Positions 16,757 through 26,134 of a stretch of 64,000 bases of DNA are shown one piece after another (position 1 is the stretch's first letter; every line of letters begins with the position of its first letter). Both the position numbers and the translations under genes were made by a program. The stretch comes from Methylobacter tundripaludum SV96 (GTDB lineage: Bacteria > Pseudomonadota > Gammaproteobacteria > Methylococcales > Methylomonadaceae): assembly GCF_000190755.2 (NCBI RefSeq), contig NZ_JH109152.1, forward strand, positions 1,781,774 to 1,845,773. Reading direction: 5' to 3'. The notes below the pieces were generated by a model. It was not told the origin of the DNA, did no database searches, and was given only the letters and a program-made list of their open reading frames with translations.

Positions 16757-17037
16757 CTTTATATATAAGTGCCTATGGGATGCCGTCATCCGGTAAGAAT
16801 GACCGAGACGTCTCCGTTCCTGTGTAAGCCTATGTTCATCGTTACGACTGATTGCAACGGGAGTGCAAGCTTTGCTTGCGCTTGCAGGCGAAGCCTGCAC
16901 TCCAACGCTCGGCAACTTCCTTGACAATCCTTTGTGCTGATTCCCAGACTGGAGATTTAGGAACCGGAGCAAGATGTGTATAACGATGAGCGCTATAGCT
17001 TGGGAATCCGCGTAGACACAAATCAACCGTGTTGACA
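16684..17037. repeat. Palindromic repeats and duplicated 3' flank of cheW (copy 1)
   Basis: Contains a GAATTCGGCTTCCC/GGGTTCCC composite (16690-16742), a GGAGTGCAAGCTTTGCTTGCG / GCAGGCGAAGCCTGCACTCC pair (16860-16904), and a stretch from about 16925 to 17040 nearly identical to 19752-19870. That shared flank shows the cheW duplication extends beyond the gene. No additional gene is supported. Confidence 0.75.
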
Positions 17038-17595
17038 TCATCCCACCTGCACCAGCTCGGCAGACGGCGCAGAACCCGCCGTAGCCAATGCAGCCATGTC
17101 GTCCATCGACAGCACATGCTGGATGTTCAGGATGATCACGAACTTGCCGTTGATTTTGCCCATGCCGGCAATAAAGTCGGCGCGGATGTTGGTGCCGAAA
17201 GTCGGGGCCGGTTCGATCTCGTCGGCCGGAATCTCCAGCACTGCGTTGACAGCATCCACCATCACCCCGATATTCTGGGTTTCCTCTCCCATCATTACTT
17301 CGATAATGATGATGCAGTTGCGCCGACCTATCGCAGTGGGCTGCTTGCCGAAACGGGCGCTCAGGTCGATCACCGGCACCACCGCTCCCCTCAGGTTAAT
17401 GACGCCGCGGATGAAATCCGGCATCCTCGGCACTTCGGTCAGTTGGCCGTATTGGATGATCTCCTTGATGCGCAGGATGCCGATAGCATAGGTTTCACCG
17501 CTCAACATAAAGGTGAGATATTGCTGTTGTTCCTCAAGCGCCTGACTGTCGGCCGTGGCCGACAAGGTTTGTGCCGTTTGTGTGATTGCCTTCAT
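17038..17595 (-). CDS. cheW: Chemotaxis adaptor CheW (copy 1)
   Basis: Couples receptors to CheA. The 185-residue protein has a CheW fold: QQQYLTFMLSGETYAIGI, IREVIQ-like ILRIKEIIQ, the LRGAVVPVIDL strand, and a final domain around FIAGMGKINGKFVIILN. It follows the MCP at 17605-19482 by nine bases. It is almost identical to the cheW at 19871-20428, differing mainly in the first 20 residues and around residues 95-115. Two CheW copies, each paired with one MCP, are the result of a segmental duplication. Confidence 0.96.
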   Translation of the reverse strand: MKAITQTAQTLSATADSQALEEQQQYLTFMLSGETYAIGILRIKEIIQYGQLTEVPRMPDFIRGVINLRGAVVPVIDLSARFGKQPTAIGRRNCIIIIEVMMGEETQNIGVMVDAVNAVLEIPADEIEPAPTFGTNIRADFIAGMGKINGKFVIILNIQHVLSMDDMAALATAGSAPSAELVQVG

Positions 17596-17604
17596 GCCCG
17601 CCCC

Positions 17605-19482
17605 CTAGAATCTTACGAATTCGGCTTCGTTAGGCGCCTGTTTTGCGATCACTGCTTTTTTAATCGCAGGCTTGAAAGGCTTGACATTGGGCGCCTTAAA
17701 TAGCGCACCGGCACTATCGCCCACGGTAAAGAACGCCATCAGCTCCTGTAGTTGCGCCGCTTGTCCGCTCATCTCTTCCGAGGTGGCGGCCAACTCTTCC
17801 GATGAACTGGCATTCTGCTGGGTGATCTGGTTGAGCTGATCCATCGCGGTATTGATTTGGCCGACACCTGCCGACTGCTCTTCAGAGGCCGCGGCAATTT
17901 CCTGCACCAGGTCGGAGGTTTTCTTGATCGAAGGCACGATAGTATCCAGCAGCTTACCGGCACTTTCGGCCATATCGACACTGCTTTCCGCAAGCTCACC
18001 GATTTCCTGGGCGGCTATTTGGCTGCGTTCCGCCAGTTTGCGCACTTCGGCGGCGACTACCGCAAAGCCCCTGCCGTGTTCACCGGCCCGGGCGGCTTCA
18101 ATCGCCGCGTTCAAGGCCAGCAAATTGGTTTGGTAGGCGATGTCGTCGATGATGCCGATTTTTCCGGCGATGCTCTTCATCGCGCCCACGGTTTCTCTTA
18201 CCGCTTCGCCGCCTTGCACCGCTTCGCCACTGGCTTGGGTCGCCATGCCGTCGGTGACTTTGGCGTTTTCGGTGTTCTGGTTGATCGACGCCGACATCTG
18301 TTCGACCGAAGCGCTGGTTTCTTCAACCGATGCGGCCTGCTCGCTGGTTGCATGGCTCATGTTTTGGGCGGTGGCGCTGACTTCCTCGCTGGCTCCGGCG
18401 ATGTTGGAGGCGGCAGCGTTGACTTCGCCGATGACTTGCGACAGTTTGGCGATGGTGTTGTTGACGGTGTCCTTGAAGTCTTTGAGCTGGCCTTTGTAGT
18501 CGCCGTTGACGGTTTGGGTCAGGTTGCCCTGCTCCATTTCTTTCAGCACTTCAACCGCTTCGTTGACGGGGTCGATCACGCCGTCCAGGGTGTCGTTGAT
18601 GCCTTGAACCAGTTTGCGGAAGTCGCCTTGGTATTTGCTTGCATCGGCACGGGTATCAAGCGCGCCCTCGGCTGCGGCCTTGACCAGGACGTCGGTGTCG
18701 GCCAACAAGCCTTTCAGGGTGTCGCTCATGTTTTTCATTGCGGCAAATACGCTGGCGGTGTCGCCGGGTTTCAGGTGGATTTGGCTAGAAAGGTCGCCGA
18801 CTGCGATTTTATTGGCAATATCTGCGGCCTCATCCGGTTCGCCGCCCAACTGGTTCATCAAGTTGCGGGTAATAAAAAAGCCCATTACCGCAGTCATCAA
18901 GAATGCAGTTACGGCAATCGCCGCCGATTGGATCAAGGCCTTGCGTTTGATCTCAACGGCATCGTCGACGCTCTTCCGGGCAAGATCAATGTTGTATTTC
19001 ACCTGTGCATCCAGTGCATCTTGCAGCACTCTTCCGGTAGCGGTGAGTCCATTCAAGGCATCCTTCGCTTGGTCTTTCTTATTGGCGCGAGATAGCGCCA
19101 ACACCGGCTCGATGCCCGGCTCGTAAGCGGCCAAGGCTGCCTTGTTTGCATTGAATAAACGCCGGTCCTCGGCATCTGTAATGGTCGGCTCATACTCTTT
19201 CAACGCTGCCGCTAAGGCAGTGCGCGATGCATCAAGCTCTTTTTCATACGAAGCAATTTTAGTAGCGTCCGAATTGAGTACGTGCCGATACAACCGAACT
19301 CGCACTTGCCCGAAGTTTTTTACTGCCTTGTCTACAGCAATCAAAGCCGGAACGCTGTTTTCGCTGGCGAAATTAGCTGCCGTGAATACTCGTTCTATCT
19401 GGGAATAACTAAAAACAGTTAGCCCGGCTAAACCGAATAAAGCCGTACAAACCAACAATGCCATCTTTTTTGTTACAGTCAT
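17605..19482 (-). CDS. Methyl-accepting chemotaxis protein with periplasmic four-helix sensor (MCP 1)
   Basis: A transmembrane chemoreceptor of 625 residues. Membrane helix 1 lies at about 7-26, a helical periplasmic sensor (4HB-type) at about 30-185, and membrane helix 2 at about 187-209. HAMP comes next, with a second HAMP-like unit, and then the signalling domain. The hairpin tip contains [18 protein letters not shown] and [17 protein letters not shown]. The tail ends in EFVRF, which has the aromatic-x-x-Phe spacing of the CheR/CheB docking pentapeptide NWETF. From the phrase [11 protein letters not shown] onward it is almost identical to the MCP at 20438-22318, while the sensor domain is unrelated in detail. 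The ligand is unknown. Confidence 0.95.
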   Translation of the reverse strand: MTVTKKMALLVCTALFGLAGLTVFSYSQIERVFTAANFASENSVPALIAVDKAVKNFGQVRVRLYRHVLNSDATKIASYEKELDASRTALAAALKEYEPTITDAEDRRLFNANKAALAAYEPGIEPVLALSRANKKDQAKDALNGLTATGRVLQDALDAQVKYNIDLARKSVDDAVEIKRKALIQSAAIAVTAFLMTAVMGFFITRNLMNQLGGEPDEAADIANKIAVGDLSSQIHLKPGDTASVFAAMKNMSDTLKGLLADTDVLVKAAAEGALDTRADASKYQGDFRKLVQGINDTLDGVIDPVNEAVEVLKEMEQGNLTQTVNGDYKGQLKDFKDTVNNTIAKLSQVIGEVNAAASNIAGASEEVSATAQNMSHATSEQAASVEETSASVEQMSASINQNTENAKVTDGMATQASGEAVQGGEAVRETVGAMKSIAGKIGIIDDIAYQTNLLALNAAIEAARAGEHGRGFAVVAAEVRKLAERSQIAAQEIGELAESSVDMAESAGKLLDTIVPSIKKTSDLVQEIAAASEEQSAGVGQINTAMDQLNQITQQNASSSEELAATSEEMSGQAAQLQELMAFFTVGDSAGALFKAPNVKPFKPAIKKAVIAKQAPNEAEFVRF

Positions 19483-19870
19483 TTAATTTAATTTACCTCG
19501 TTTCTACGCAACGCATAAAAACCCAAAAAAAGTCGCTCGGCGCGCCCTACAATTACTCCGCCTACACCAAATCGGCAACCGGAACCGCCGATGAAGAACG
19601 CATCGAAACTGAGCAGGACGGGAGTTGCACCCCGTCCCCATCGTTTTTTCTCATTCCCACGGAGCCCGTGGGAATGCGAGCGACCCCGTCCGGCTCCAAG
19701 AACCGGCGTAAGCTAGACCTTACGCTAGTTCCCAAGCTCCTGCTTGGGAACTAGCGCAAACCCTTTGCGCTGATTCCCAGACTGGAGATTTAGGAACCGG
19801 CTCAAGATGAGTATAACGATAAGCGCTGAAGCTTGGGAACCCGCGTAGACACAAATCAACCGTGTTGACA
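19483..19870. repeat. Repeat-filled gap between cheW copy 2 and MCP 1
   Basis: No gene is supported. It holds the MCP 1 leader, a GACGGGAGTTGCACCCCGTCC palindrome (19618-19638), TTCCCACGGAGCCCGTGGGAATG (19653-19675), GTTCCCAAGCTCCTGCTTGGGAAC (19729-19752), and then the 3' flank that is duplicated downstream of cheW copy 1 (about 16925-17040). Confidence 0.75.
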
Positions 19871-20428
19871 TCACCCCGCCTGCACCAGCTCGGCAGACGG
19901 CGCAGAACCCGCCGTAGCCAATGCAGCCATGTCGTCCATCGACAGCACATGCTGGATGTTCAGGATGATCACGAACTTGCCGTTGATTTTGCCCATGCCG
20001 GCAATAAAGTCGGCGCGGATGTTGGTGCCGAACGTGGGCGCCGGTTCGATCTCGCTAGCCGGAATCTCCATCACCGCGTTGACCGCATCCACCATCACCC
20101 CGACACTCTGGGTTTCAGCCCCTAGCGCCACTTCGATGATGATGATGCAGTTGCGCCGCCCAATCGCCGTGGGCTGTTTGCCGAAACGCGCGCTCAGGTC
20201 GATCACCGGCACCACCGCCCCTCTCAGGTTGATAACCCCGCGGATAAAATCCGGCATCCGCGGCACTTCGGTCAGTTGGCCGTATTGGATGATCTCCTTG
20301 ATGCGCAGGATGCTGATCGCGTAAGTTTCACCGCTCAACATAAAGGTCAGGTATTGCTGCTGTTCCTCAAGTCCCTGACTTCCGTCCATAGCCGGGAGCG
20401 CCTGTGCTGCTTGTACGATTGCATTCAT
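19871..20428 (-). CDS. cheW: Chemotaxis adaptor CheW (copy 2)
   Basis: Second CheW adaptor, 185 residues, with the same motifs as the copy at 17038-17595 (FMLSGETYAISILRIKEIIQ, LRGAVVPVIDLSARF). A clear AGGAG ribosome site precedes the ATG at 20428, and it follows its MCP by nine bases. The very low divergence over most of the gene, set against a diverged first 20 residues, suggests either recent duplication or gene conversion. Confidence 0.96.
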   Translation of the reverse strand: MNAIVQAAQALPAMDGSQGLEEQQQYLTFMLSGETYAISILRIKEIIQYGQLTEVPRMPDFIRGVINLRGAVVPVIDLSARFGKQPTAIGRRNCIIIIEVALGAETQSVGVMVDAVNAVMEIPASEIEPAPTFGTNIRADFIAGMGKINGKFVIILNIQHVLSMDDMAALATAGSAPSAELVQAG

Positions 20429-20437
20429 GTCCGTCTC

Positions 20438-22318
20438 CTAAAACCTGACGAATTCGACTTCGTTAGTCGCCCGTTTTGCCGCCGCCGTTTTTTTAACCGC
20501 CGGTTTGGAAGACTTGTCAGTGAAAGACGCCGATGTAGCGCCGCCGCCACTCACGGTAAAGAACGCGATCAGTTCCTGTAGTTGCGCGGCCTGTCCGCTC
20601 ATCTCTTCCGAGGTGGCGGCCAACTCTTCCGACGAGCTGGCGTTCTGCTGGGTGATTTGGTTGAGCTGATCCATCGCCGTATTGATTTGACCTACGCCTG
20701 CCGACTGTTCTTCGGAGGCCGCAGCGATTTCCTGCACCAAGTCGGAGGTTTTCTTGATTGATGGCACGATGGTATCCAGCAGCTTACCGGCGCTTTCGGC
20801 CATATCGACGCTGCTTTCGGCCAGTTCGCCGATTTCCTGCGCGGCGATCTGGCTGCGTTCGGCTAATTTCCGCACTTCGGCGGCGACCACCGCAAAGCCC
20901 CGGCCGTGCTCGCCCGCCCGTGCCGCTTCAATCGCCGCGTTCAAGGCCAGCAAATTGGTTTGGTAGGCGATGTCGTCGATGATACCGATTTTTCCGGCGA
21001 TGCTCTTCATCGCGCTGACCGTCTCTTTAACCGCTTCGCCGCCTTGCACCGCTTCACCGCTGGCTTGGGCCGCCATGCCGTCGGTGACTTTGGCGTTTTC
21101 GGTGTTCTGGTTGATCGACGCCGACATCTGTTCGACGGAAGCGCTGGTTTCTTCAACCGATGCGGCCTGCTCGCTGGTTGCCTGGCTCATGCTCTGGGCG
21201 GTGGCGCTGACTTCCTCGCTGGCCCCGGCGATGTTGGAGGCGGCAGCGTTGACTTCGCCGATGACTTGCGACAGTTTGGCGATGGTGTTGTTGACGGTGT
21301 CCTTGAAGTCCTTGAGCTGGCCTTTGTAGTCGCCGTTGACGGTTTGGGTCAGGTTGCCTTGTTCCATCTCCTTGAGGACGTCGACCGCTTCGTTGACAGG
21401 ATTAACCACGCCGTCCAGCGTGTCGTTGATGCCTTGCACCAGCTTACGGAAGTCGCCTTGGTATTTGTTGGCATCGGCACGGGCGTCGAGCTCGCCTTCT
21501 GCCGCCGCCCTGACCAGGACGTCTGTGTCTGTCAGCAAGCCTTTCAGGGTGTCGCTCATGTTTTTCATCGCAGCGAGCAATTGGCCGGTTTCATCCGTAC
21601 TGGCAACCTGAATATTCGATGTCAGGTCGCCCTCGGCGATTTTTTGGGCGACATCCCTCGCCATGTTCAGCGGTAGCGTGATGGAGCGGGTCACCCAAAA
21701 AGCGATACCTATCCCCAAAACGATGGCTATTCCGCCCAGCGTGAACATCAAGTTGCGCGACTCGATATAAGCCTCCGCTGCATCCTTGGCATCATCTTTG
21801 TTATTCTCCGCCTGACGCTCCAGGTTTTCATCAAGAGCCTCCTGCCATTTAGCCACCAGTGGCGCAGCCGTGCCCATCAGCAAATGCACAGCTTCTGCAT
21901 CTTTGTTCTCAAGCGCCAATTCGAGGACCTTGTTGTTCACATCACGGGCTGCTGCCGCCCCTTCCTCGATAGCTTTGCGAATCGCCTTGCCTTTTTCACT
22001 GGCCGGGGTCTTTTCCAGATCGTCCCAAGCCTTGTTATAGGCGGCTCGCGCCTTATCCATCTTCGCCTTTTCCACCTGCATGGCAGCCTGATCATCCAAC
22101 AAAGTGATGGTACGTAAAATACGTGAAACAATGTGGACATTTTCGGACATGGTATTACTTAACGCGGTTTTATAGGCGTTTTCGTTAACGATTTGATCCA
22201 TCTTGTCATTCTGAGACGACATGGCACTGATGCCGCTGTAAATCACGGTAATCATTAACAGCAACACCACGCCAAAACCTAATCCGAGACGCATCCCGAC
22301 TTTCATATTTTTAAACAT
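20438..22318 (-). CDS. Methyl-accepting chemotaxis protein with four-helix periplasmic sensor (MCP 2)
   Basis: Transmembrane chemoreceptor of 626 residues: membrane helix 1 at about 10-32, a 4HB_MCP-type periplasmic domain with a long [20 protein letters not shown] helix, membrane helix 2 near 192-212 ([18 protein letters not shown]), HAMP ([16 protein letters not shown]), a second HAMP-like unit, and a signalling hairpin identical to MCP 1. The tail is NEVEFVRF, again with docking-pentapeptide spacing. A good ribosome site (AGAGGAA) precedes the ATG at 22318. Sensor and cytoplasmic halves have different histories, because only the latter matches MCP 1. Confidence 0.95.
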   Translation of the reverse strand: MFKNMKVGMRLGLGFGVVLLLMITVIYSGISAMSSQNDKMDQIVNENAYKTALSNTMSENVHIVSRILRTITLLDDQAAMQVEKAKMDKARAAYNKAWDDLEKTPASEKGKAIRKAIEEGAAAARDVNNKVLELALENKDAEAVHLLMGTAAPLVAKWQEALDENLERQAENNKDDAKDAAEAYIESRNLMFTLGGIAIVLGIGIAFWVTRSITLPLNMARDVAQKIAEGDLTSNIQVASTDETGQLLAAMKNMSDTLKGLLTDTDVLVRAAAEGELDARADANKYQGDFRKLVQGINDTLDGVVNPVNEAVDVLKEMEQGNLTQTVNGDYKGQLKDFKDTVNNTIAKLSQVIGEVNAAASNIAGASEEVSATAQSMSQATSEQAASVEETSASVEQMSASINQNTENAKVTDGMAAQASGEAVQGGEAVKETVSAMKSIAGKIGIIDDIAYQTNLLALNAAIEAARAGEHGRGFAVVAAEVRKLAERSQIAAQEIGELAESSVDMAESAGKLLDTIVPSIKKTSDLVQEIAAASEEQSAGVGQINTAMDQLNQITQQNASSSEELAATSEEMSGQAAQLQELIAFFTVSGGGATSASFTDKSSKPAVKKTAAAKRATNEVEFVRF

Positions 22319-22365
22319 TTTTATTCCTCTTATGGATTTTCAAAATTTACCGCTATTTTTCACCG

Positions 22366-22681
22366 CAGCAGGGTGTCGCCAAAGCCGTTCGCTTCGATGC
22401 CGTCCTCCAACGAAATGGCGCGGGCATAAAAGATCGGCGCCGACCATTACGCCCCAATCGGAATTAAACGCGTACTTGGCAAGAAACGGCACGGGATCGC
22501 GCTGTTGCTCGGAGCCGCCGGCACTATGCATCCCGCCCAATTCGATTTCCGGCATACCCGGTACCGGCAAAACCGCCGGATTGGAAACGGTTGACCGGTA
22601 AGGCGTGACTTGCGGTTCTTCCGCTCCGGCAACACCTGTCGCCATGAACAGCCCGGCAACGGCTAAAAATCGATTTGTCAT
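22366..22681 (-). pseudogene. Truncated, frameshifted copy of the outer-membrane transporter gene
   Basis: Begins ATG with MTNRFLAVAGLFMATGVAG, matching the signal peptide of the gene at 15926-16756. It continues in register through GVMVGADL and then shifts frame: the bases encoding DRAISLDGIEANGFGDTLL are still present but out of frame. Homology stops abruptly near 22368, just before the MCP 2 leader. About two thirds of the gene is missing. It preserves the ancestral ATG that the full-length copy has lost. Confidence 0.85.
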
Positions 22682-22974
22682 GACAGATCGCCGTACAGTC
22701 TTGCCCGGAATGGGCTCCTCTCGTGCCGCAGGAGCAATGCGCCCATCATTCCGACACCCCGGCGTGGGCGCGATAAGCTCATCGCCTACAAAGTAATAAG
22801 TCATCTCAGTTTATCTCTCCAAATTCAGTCATGTAAGCAACGCTTATTCTCGAGCGGGACGGGGGTTGCAAACCCCGTCCCGCCCCAGTCCTGGGAACGC
22901 AGAGCCCCAGCTCGGCTTTTAATTTTCAACTTTCTGATTGTTTCGCGCCAAGCTAGGGCTTGGCGTTCCCGGAA
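22682..22974. repeat. Non-coding gap downstream of cheA with repeats
   Basis: Contains GGGACGGGGGTTGCAAACCCCGTCCCG (22857-22884) and an AAGCTAGGGCTTGGCGTTCC element (22951-22971). No gene is seen. The first 120 bases may be a further decayed leader of the transporter copy. Confidence 0.55.
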
Positions 22975-25197
22975 CTAATGCATTACCACGCCGGAGCGTG
23001 TGAACGGTACGACCTCCCCCGCCTCCCTTTCATGTTCTATCTGACCCATCAACCCCGGCACATCAACAATCAGCGCGACCTCTCCACTACCCAAAATAGT
23101 AAATCCGCCGATGCTCTTTTCGCTGCTGAACAACTTGCCCAGCGGTTTGATCACGGTTTGGAATTCGCCCATCAGTTTGTCCACGACCAAGCCGGCTTTG
23201 TGCTCGCCGTAGCGCACTACGACGACGTTCTCGCGCTGCACCATGTCGCCGTCTATGACAAAGTGGTCACGCAAACGTCGATACGGCAGCACTTCGCCGC
23301 GCAGGTTCAGGTATTGGCCATCCCCTTCGTCGCTGGCCCAGGCGTTTAATTCGACGCATTCGACCACCATATCCAGCGGGATGACGTAAGATGCGTTGCC
23401 GACGCCGACCATGAAGCCGTCGATGATGGCCAGGGTCAGCGGCAGGCGGATACGGATGGTGCTGCCCTGGCCTTCGATGCTGTCCAGGTCGACGCTGCCG
23501 CGCAGGGCCTGGATGTTGCGTTTCACCACGTCCATGCCGACGCCCCGGCCGGACAGGTTGCTGACCGCATCGGCGGTGGAGAAGCCGGCTTCGAAGATCA
23601 GGTTGTAGATTTCTTTGTCGCTCAGGTTTGCGCCCTCGGCGACCAAGCCGCGTTCGATGGCTTTGTTGAGGATTTTTTCTTTGTTCAGGCCGCCGCCGTC
23701 GTCGCTGACTTCGATCACGATGCTGCCCGCGTCGTGGTAGGCGTTGAGTCTGAGGGTGCCTTTGGCGGACTTGCCTCTGGCAAGACGCAGTTCGGCGGCT
23801 TCGATGCCGTGGTCCATGGAGTTGCGCACCAGGTGGGTCAGCGGGTCGCCGATTTTTTCGACGACGGTTTTGTCGAGTTCGGTATCCCCGCCGCTGATCA
23901 CCAGGTCGATGTCTTTGCCCAGTTCTTTGCTGACGTCGCGCACCACGCGGGTGAAGCGGTTGAAGGTGCCGCCGATCTGCACCATGCGCAACGCCAGTGC
24001 CGAATCGCGCACGTCTTCGACCAGCCTGGACAGCGTGGCGGTAGATTCCATCAGCTCGGCCATGCCCGCGCGCCGGGCGATCAGGTTGGTGCCGGCTCCG
24101 GCGATGATCAGTTCGCCGACCAAGTTGATCAGTTCGTCGAGTTTTTCGGCATCGACGCGGATCAGGCTGGCTTCGCTTTTTTTGTTGTCTTTGACCTGTT
24201 GTTGTTTTGCCAGTGCGGCTTCGACCACCGGCGAGCTGACCATCTGCTGTTCGACCAGCACTTCGCCGATCGGCCGTTGCGGGGCGTCGCCGTGCTGGGA
24301 TTGAAGGCGCAGGATGTTGTCCAGCTCTTCCGGAGTTAAGGTACCGCACTTGACCAGGATTTCGCCGAGGCGCATTTCCTGTTCCGGCAATTCCTGAATC
24401 AGGCGCTGGTATTCGGAGGCTTTGCTGCGCGGCGGCAGGATGCGGATGAAGCAGTCGCTGCGGACGAAGTTGAAGAGGCTGTCGATGGCGAGTTTGTCGG
24501 CATCGCTGCTGAAGCTGATTTCAAAGCCCAGGTAGCAGGATTCCGGGTCCATCTGTGCGGCGGCCGGGATGGCGTCGATGACGGTCACCAGTTCTTCGAT
24601 GCTGCCCAGCGAGGCCAGGCAGCGTACGAACGAAAACGGGTCCATGCCGTTCCTGAACACCTCGGGGCCAAAGCGTAACGATAGGTGCCACAGGTCGGTG
24701 CCGACCACGGCGTCGCTGTGTTCGCGCTCGACGTTGGCGGTCTGGATGACGGGCATTTCGCCGGAGTTGTCCGAGCTTCCCGAGTTGCCCGGTTGCTCCG
24801 CCGGGGTCTCGCCCAGATAGGCTTCCAGCCGGGCTATCAAGGTTTTACCGTGGTTGTCGGTTGCTTCGGCCGGGTGGCTGCCTTCGGCAACATGGCCGAT
24901 CAATTCTTTCAAATGGTCGTGCGCTTCGATGAATAAGGCCGCCAATACCGAAGTCATTGCTACCTCGCCGCTACGCACCCGGTCCAGCACGCTTTCCGCG
25001 GCATGGGTGAATTCGACGACGGGGTCGAGGCCGAACATGCCCGCCGAGCCTTTGATAGTATGCGCGGCCCGAAAGATGGCGTTGATGATTTCCGGGTCTT
25101 GTTCGGCCTGTTCTACGATGAGCAGGGCTTCTTCCATTTGTTCGAGCAGTTCTTTGCATTCGACAACAAAGGTTTGTAGATATTCGTCTGGGATCAT
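22975..25197 (-). CDS. cheA: Chemotaxis histidine kinase CheA with MshEN-like insert
   Basis: Central kinase of the array, 740 residues. The P1/Hpt domain (1-105) has phospho-accepting H46 in FRAAHTIKGSAGMF. A P2-like domain (about 165-255) follows. Residues 276-299 and 309-332 are two 24-residue repeats of the form (R)LGExLVxxG..Lxxx..LxxQ, the pattern of the c-di-GMP-binding MshEN domain; the first copy is a good match, while the second has Q in place of the second Gly. Then come P3 dimerisation (345-410), the P4 ATPase with HLVRNSMDHGIE, SDDGGGL and GRGVGMDVVK, and the P5 CheW-like domain. The next gene upstream is the STAS protein, 14 bases away. Kinase function is certain; nucleotide regulation is inference. 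Confidence 0.96.
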   Translation of the reverse strand: MIPDEYLQTFVVECKELLEQMEEALLIVEQAEQDPEIINAIFRAAHTIKGSAGMFGLDPVVEFTHAAESVLDRVRSGEVAMTSVLAALFIEAHDHLKELIGHVAEGSHPAEATDNHGKTLIARLEAYLGETPAEQPGNSGSSDNSGEMPVIQTANVEREHSDAVVGTDLWHLSLRFGPEVFRNGMDPFSFVRCLASLGSIEELVTVIDAIPAAAQMDPESCYLGFEISFSSDADKLAIDSLFNFVRSDCFIRILPPRSKASEYQRLIQELPEQEMRLGEILVKCGTLTPEELDNILRLQSQHGDAPQRPIGEVLVEQQMVSSPVVEAALAKQQQVKDNKKSEASLIRVDAEKLDELINLVGELIIAGAGTNLIARRAGMAELMESTATLSRLVEDVRDSALALRMVQIGGTFNRFTRVVRDVSKELGKDIDLVISGGDTELDKTVVEKIGDPLTHLVRNSMDHGIEAAELRLARGKSAKGTLRLNAYHDAGSIVIEVSDDGGGLNKEKILNKAIERGLVAEGANLSDKEIYNLIFEAGFSTADAVSNLSGRGVGMDVVKRNIQALRGSVDLDSIEGQGSTIRIRLPLTLAIIDGFMVGVGNASYVIPLDMVVECVELNAWASDEGDGQYLNLRGEVLPYRRLRDHFVIDGDMVQRENVVVVRYGEHKAGLVVDKLMGEFQTVIKPLGKLFSSEKSIGGFTILGSGEVALIVDVPGLMGQIEHEREAGEVVPFTRSGVVMH

Positions 25198-25211
25198 GTC
25201 GAGTTACCGGG

Positions 25212-25535
25212 TTATAGGGGCTTGCGGACGATCAGCAGCGGATCGCCGAAAAATCCGGCCAGGCCGGACAAATCCAGCAGATCCAGTACCACCGGGCTGT
25301 GGCCGGTGAAGCTGAGGGCTTTGCCGGACACTGCCGCCTGCTGTTTGATCATCACCAGCAGTTGCAATCCGGCGGCATCGATTTCGCCCACTTCGGATAA
25401 GTCCAGCTCCAGCTCTTCGGCCTCCGCCAGTCCTGTAAGCAATTGGTCTTTCAATTCCAGGGCGGTATAGATGGTCAGTTCGCCGGTTATGGCGATGCGG
25501 CCGGGCTGCTGTTTTTTGTTTTTCACGTTCGCCAT
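25212..25535 (-). CDS. STAS-domain protein (anti-sigma-factor-antagonist type)
   Basis: A single STAS domain of 107 residues: strand RIAITGELTIYTALELKDQL, helix, strand ELELDLSEVGEIDAAGLQLL, then a second beta-alpha unit. The usual phospho-acceptor Ser after the conserved Asp is Ala here (DAAG instead of DSSG), so kinase-driven switching by phosphorylation of that residue is unlikely. A CAGGAG ribosome site precedes the ATG. It lies between cheY and cheA, an arrangement I recall in other gammaproteobacterial chemosensory clusters. Its role there is not established; it may help assemble the array. Confidence 0.9.
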   Translation of the reverse strand: MANVKNKKQQPGRIAITGELTIYTALELKDQLLTGLAEAEELELDLSEVGEIDAAGLQLLVMIKQQAAVSGKALSFTGHSPVVLDLLDLSGLAGFFGDPLLIVRKPL

Positions 25536-25604
25536 CGATGGCTCCTGTTGTTTATGCTGAAAAAATCGTAACTACTCACTCTCGCAGGTTCCCGCCCCCT
25601 GTTT

Positions 25605-25670
25605 TGAACTCCAAAGCAAGCTTTGGTCGCTCTACAATTCGAGCGGGACGGGGTTTGCAACCCCGTCCGG
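25605..25670. repeat. Short palindromic repeats between cheY and the STAS gene
   Basis: Two elements: CCAAAGCAAGCTTTGG (25611-25626), also seen near 61160-61230, and GGGACGGGGTTTGCAACCCCGTCC (25644-25667). Confidence 0.75.
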
Positions 25671-25755
25671 CAGTAGGTTCATCCTATTCATCTGCGTTAT
25701 CCGCGTTCCATTTTTTCTGGTTCTTAACGGCTGAGTCGTTATGCTGTTTTTAGGT

Positions 25756-26124
25756 TTACGCCTGGATAAGCTGCGAAACCGCAGCCAGCAGTTGCGCGGG
25801 CTGAAAGGGCTTGACGATCCAGGCTTTGACGCCGGCCGCTTTGCCTTCGTTCATTTTGTCTTCCTGGGTTTCGGTGGTCAGCATGATGATCGGGGTGAAT
25901 TTGTAGGCGGGCAGTTGTTTGGCCTTTTTGACGAAGGTGAGGCCGTCCATGTTGGGCATGTTCACGTCGCTGATGATCAGGTGTATTTTGGTGCCGTCCA
26001 GTTTGCTCAAGGCGTCCTGGCCGTCGCTGGCCAGGACCACGTCGTAGCCTTCGCGGGTCAGGGTGCTGTTCATCACTTGCCTGACGGAGGCGGAGTCTTC
26101 TACAAATAATATTGTTTTGGCCAT
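25756..26124 (-). CDS. cheY: Single-domain response regulator CheY
   Basis: A receiver-only protein of 122 residues. It has the acidic pocket ED in FVEDSASVRQV, the phospho-acceptor Asp in LIISDVNMPNMDG, Thr in IIMLTTETQ, and Lys in WIVKPFQPAQ. I use the ATG at 26124, preceded by GAGGAA; the frame extends upstream to 26187 only by running back into the end of the MCP gene. It carries the CheA signal, probably to a motor or other output, and no CheZ, CheC or CheX phosphatase was recognised in the window. Confidence 0.95.
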   Translation of the reverse strand: MAKTILFVEDSASVRQVMNSTLTREGYDVVLASDGQDALSKLDGTKIHLIISDVNMPNMDGLTFVKKAKQLPAYKFTPIIMLTTETQEDKMNEGKAAGVKAWIVKPFQPAQLLAAVSQLIQA

Positions 26125-26134
26125 GTTGTGTTCC

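Noticed and set aside
17857-19095. 412-codon plus-strand frame opposite MCP 1, with a similar one opposite MCP 2
   Set aside because: Antisense of a highly conserved receptor; its recurrence opposite both copies simply follows from their near identity.
17038-20428. Assembly artefact explaining the duplicated cheW/MCP segments
   Set aside because: The copies differ at scattered positions and have distinct MCP sensor domains and flanks, so they are real separate copies.
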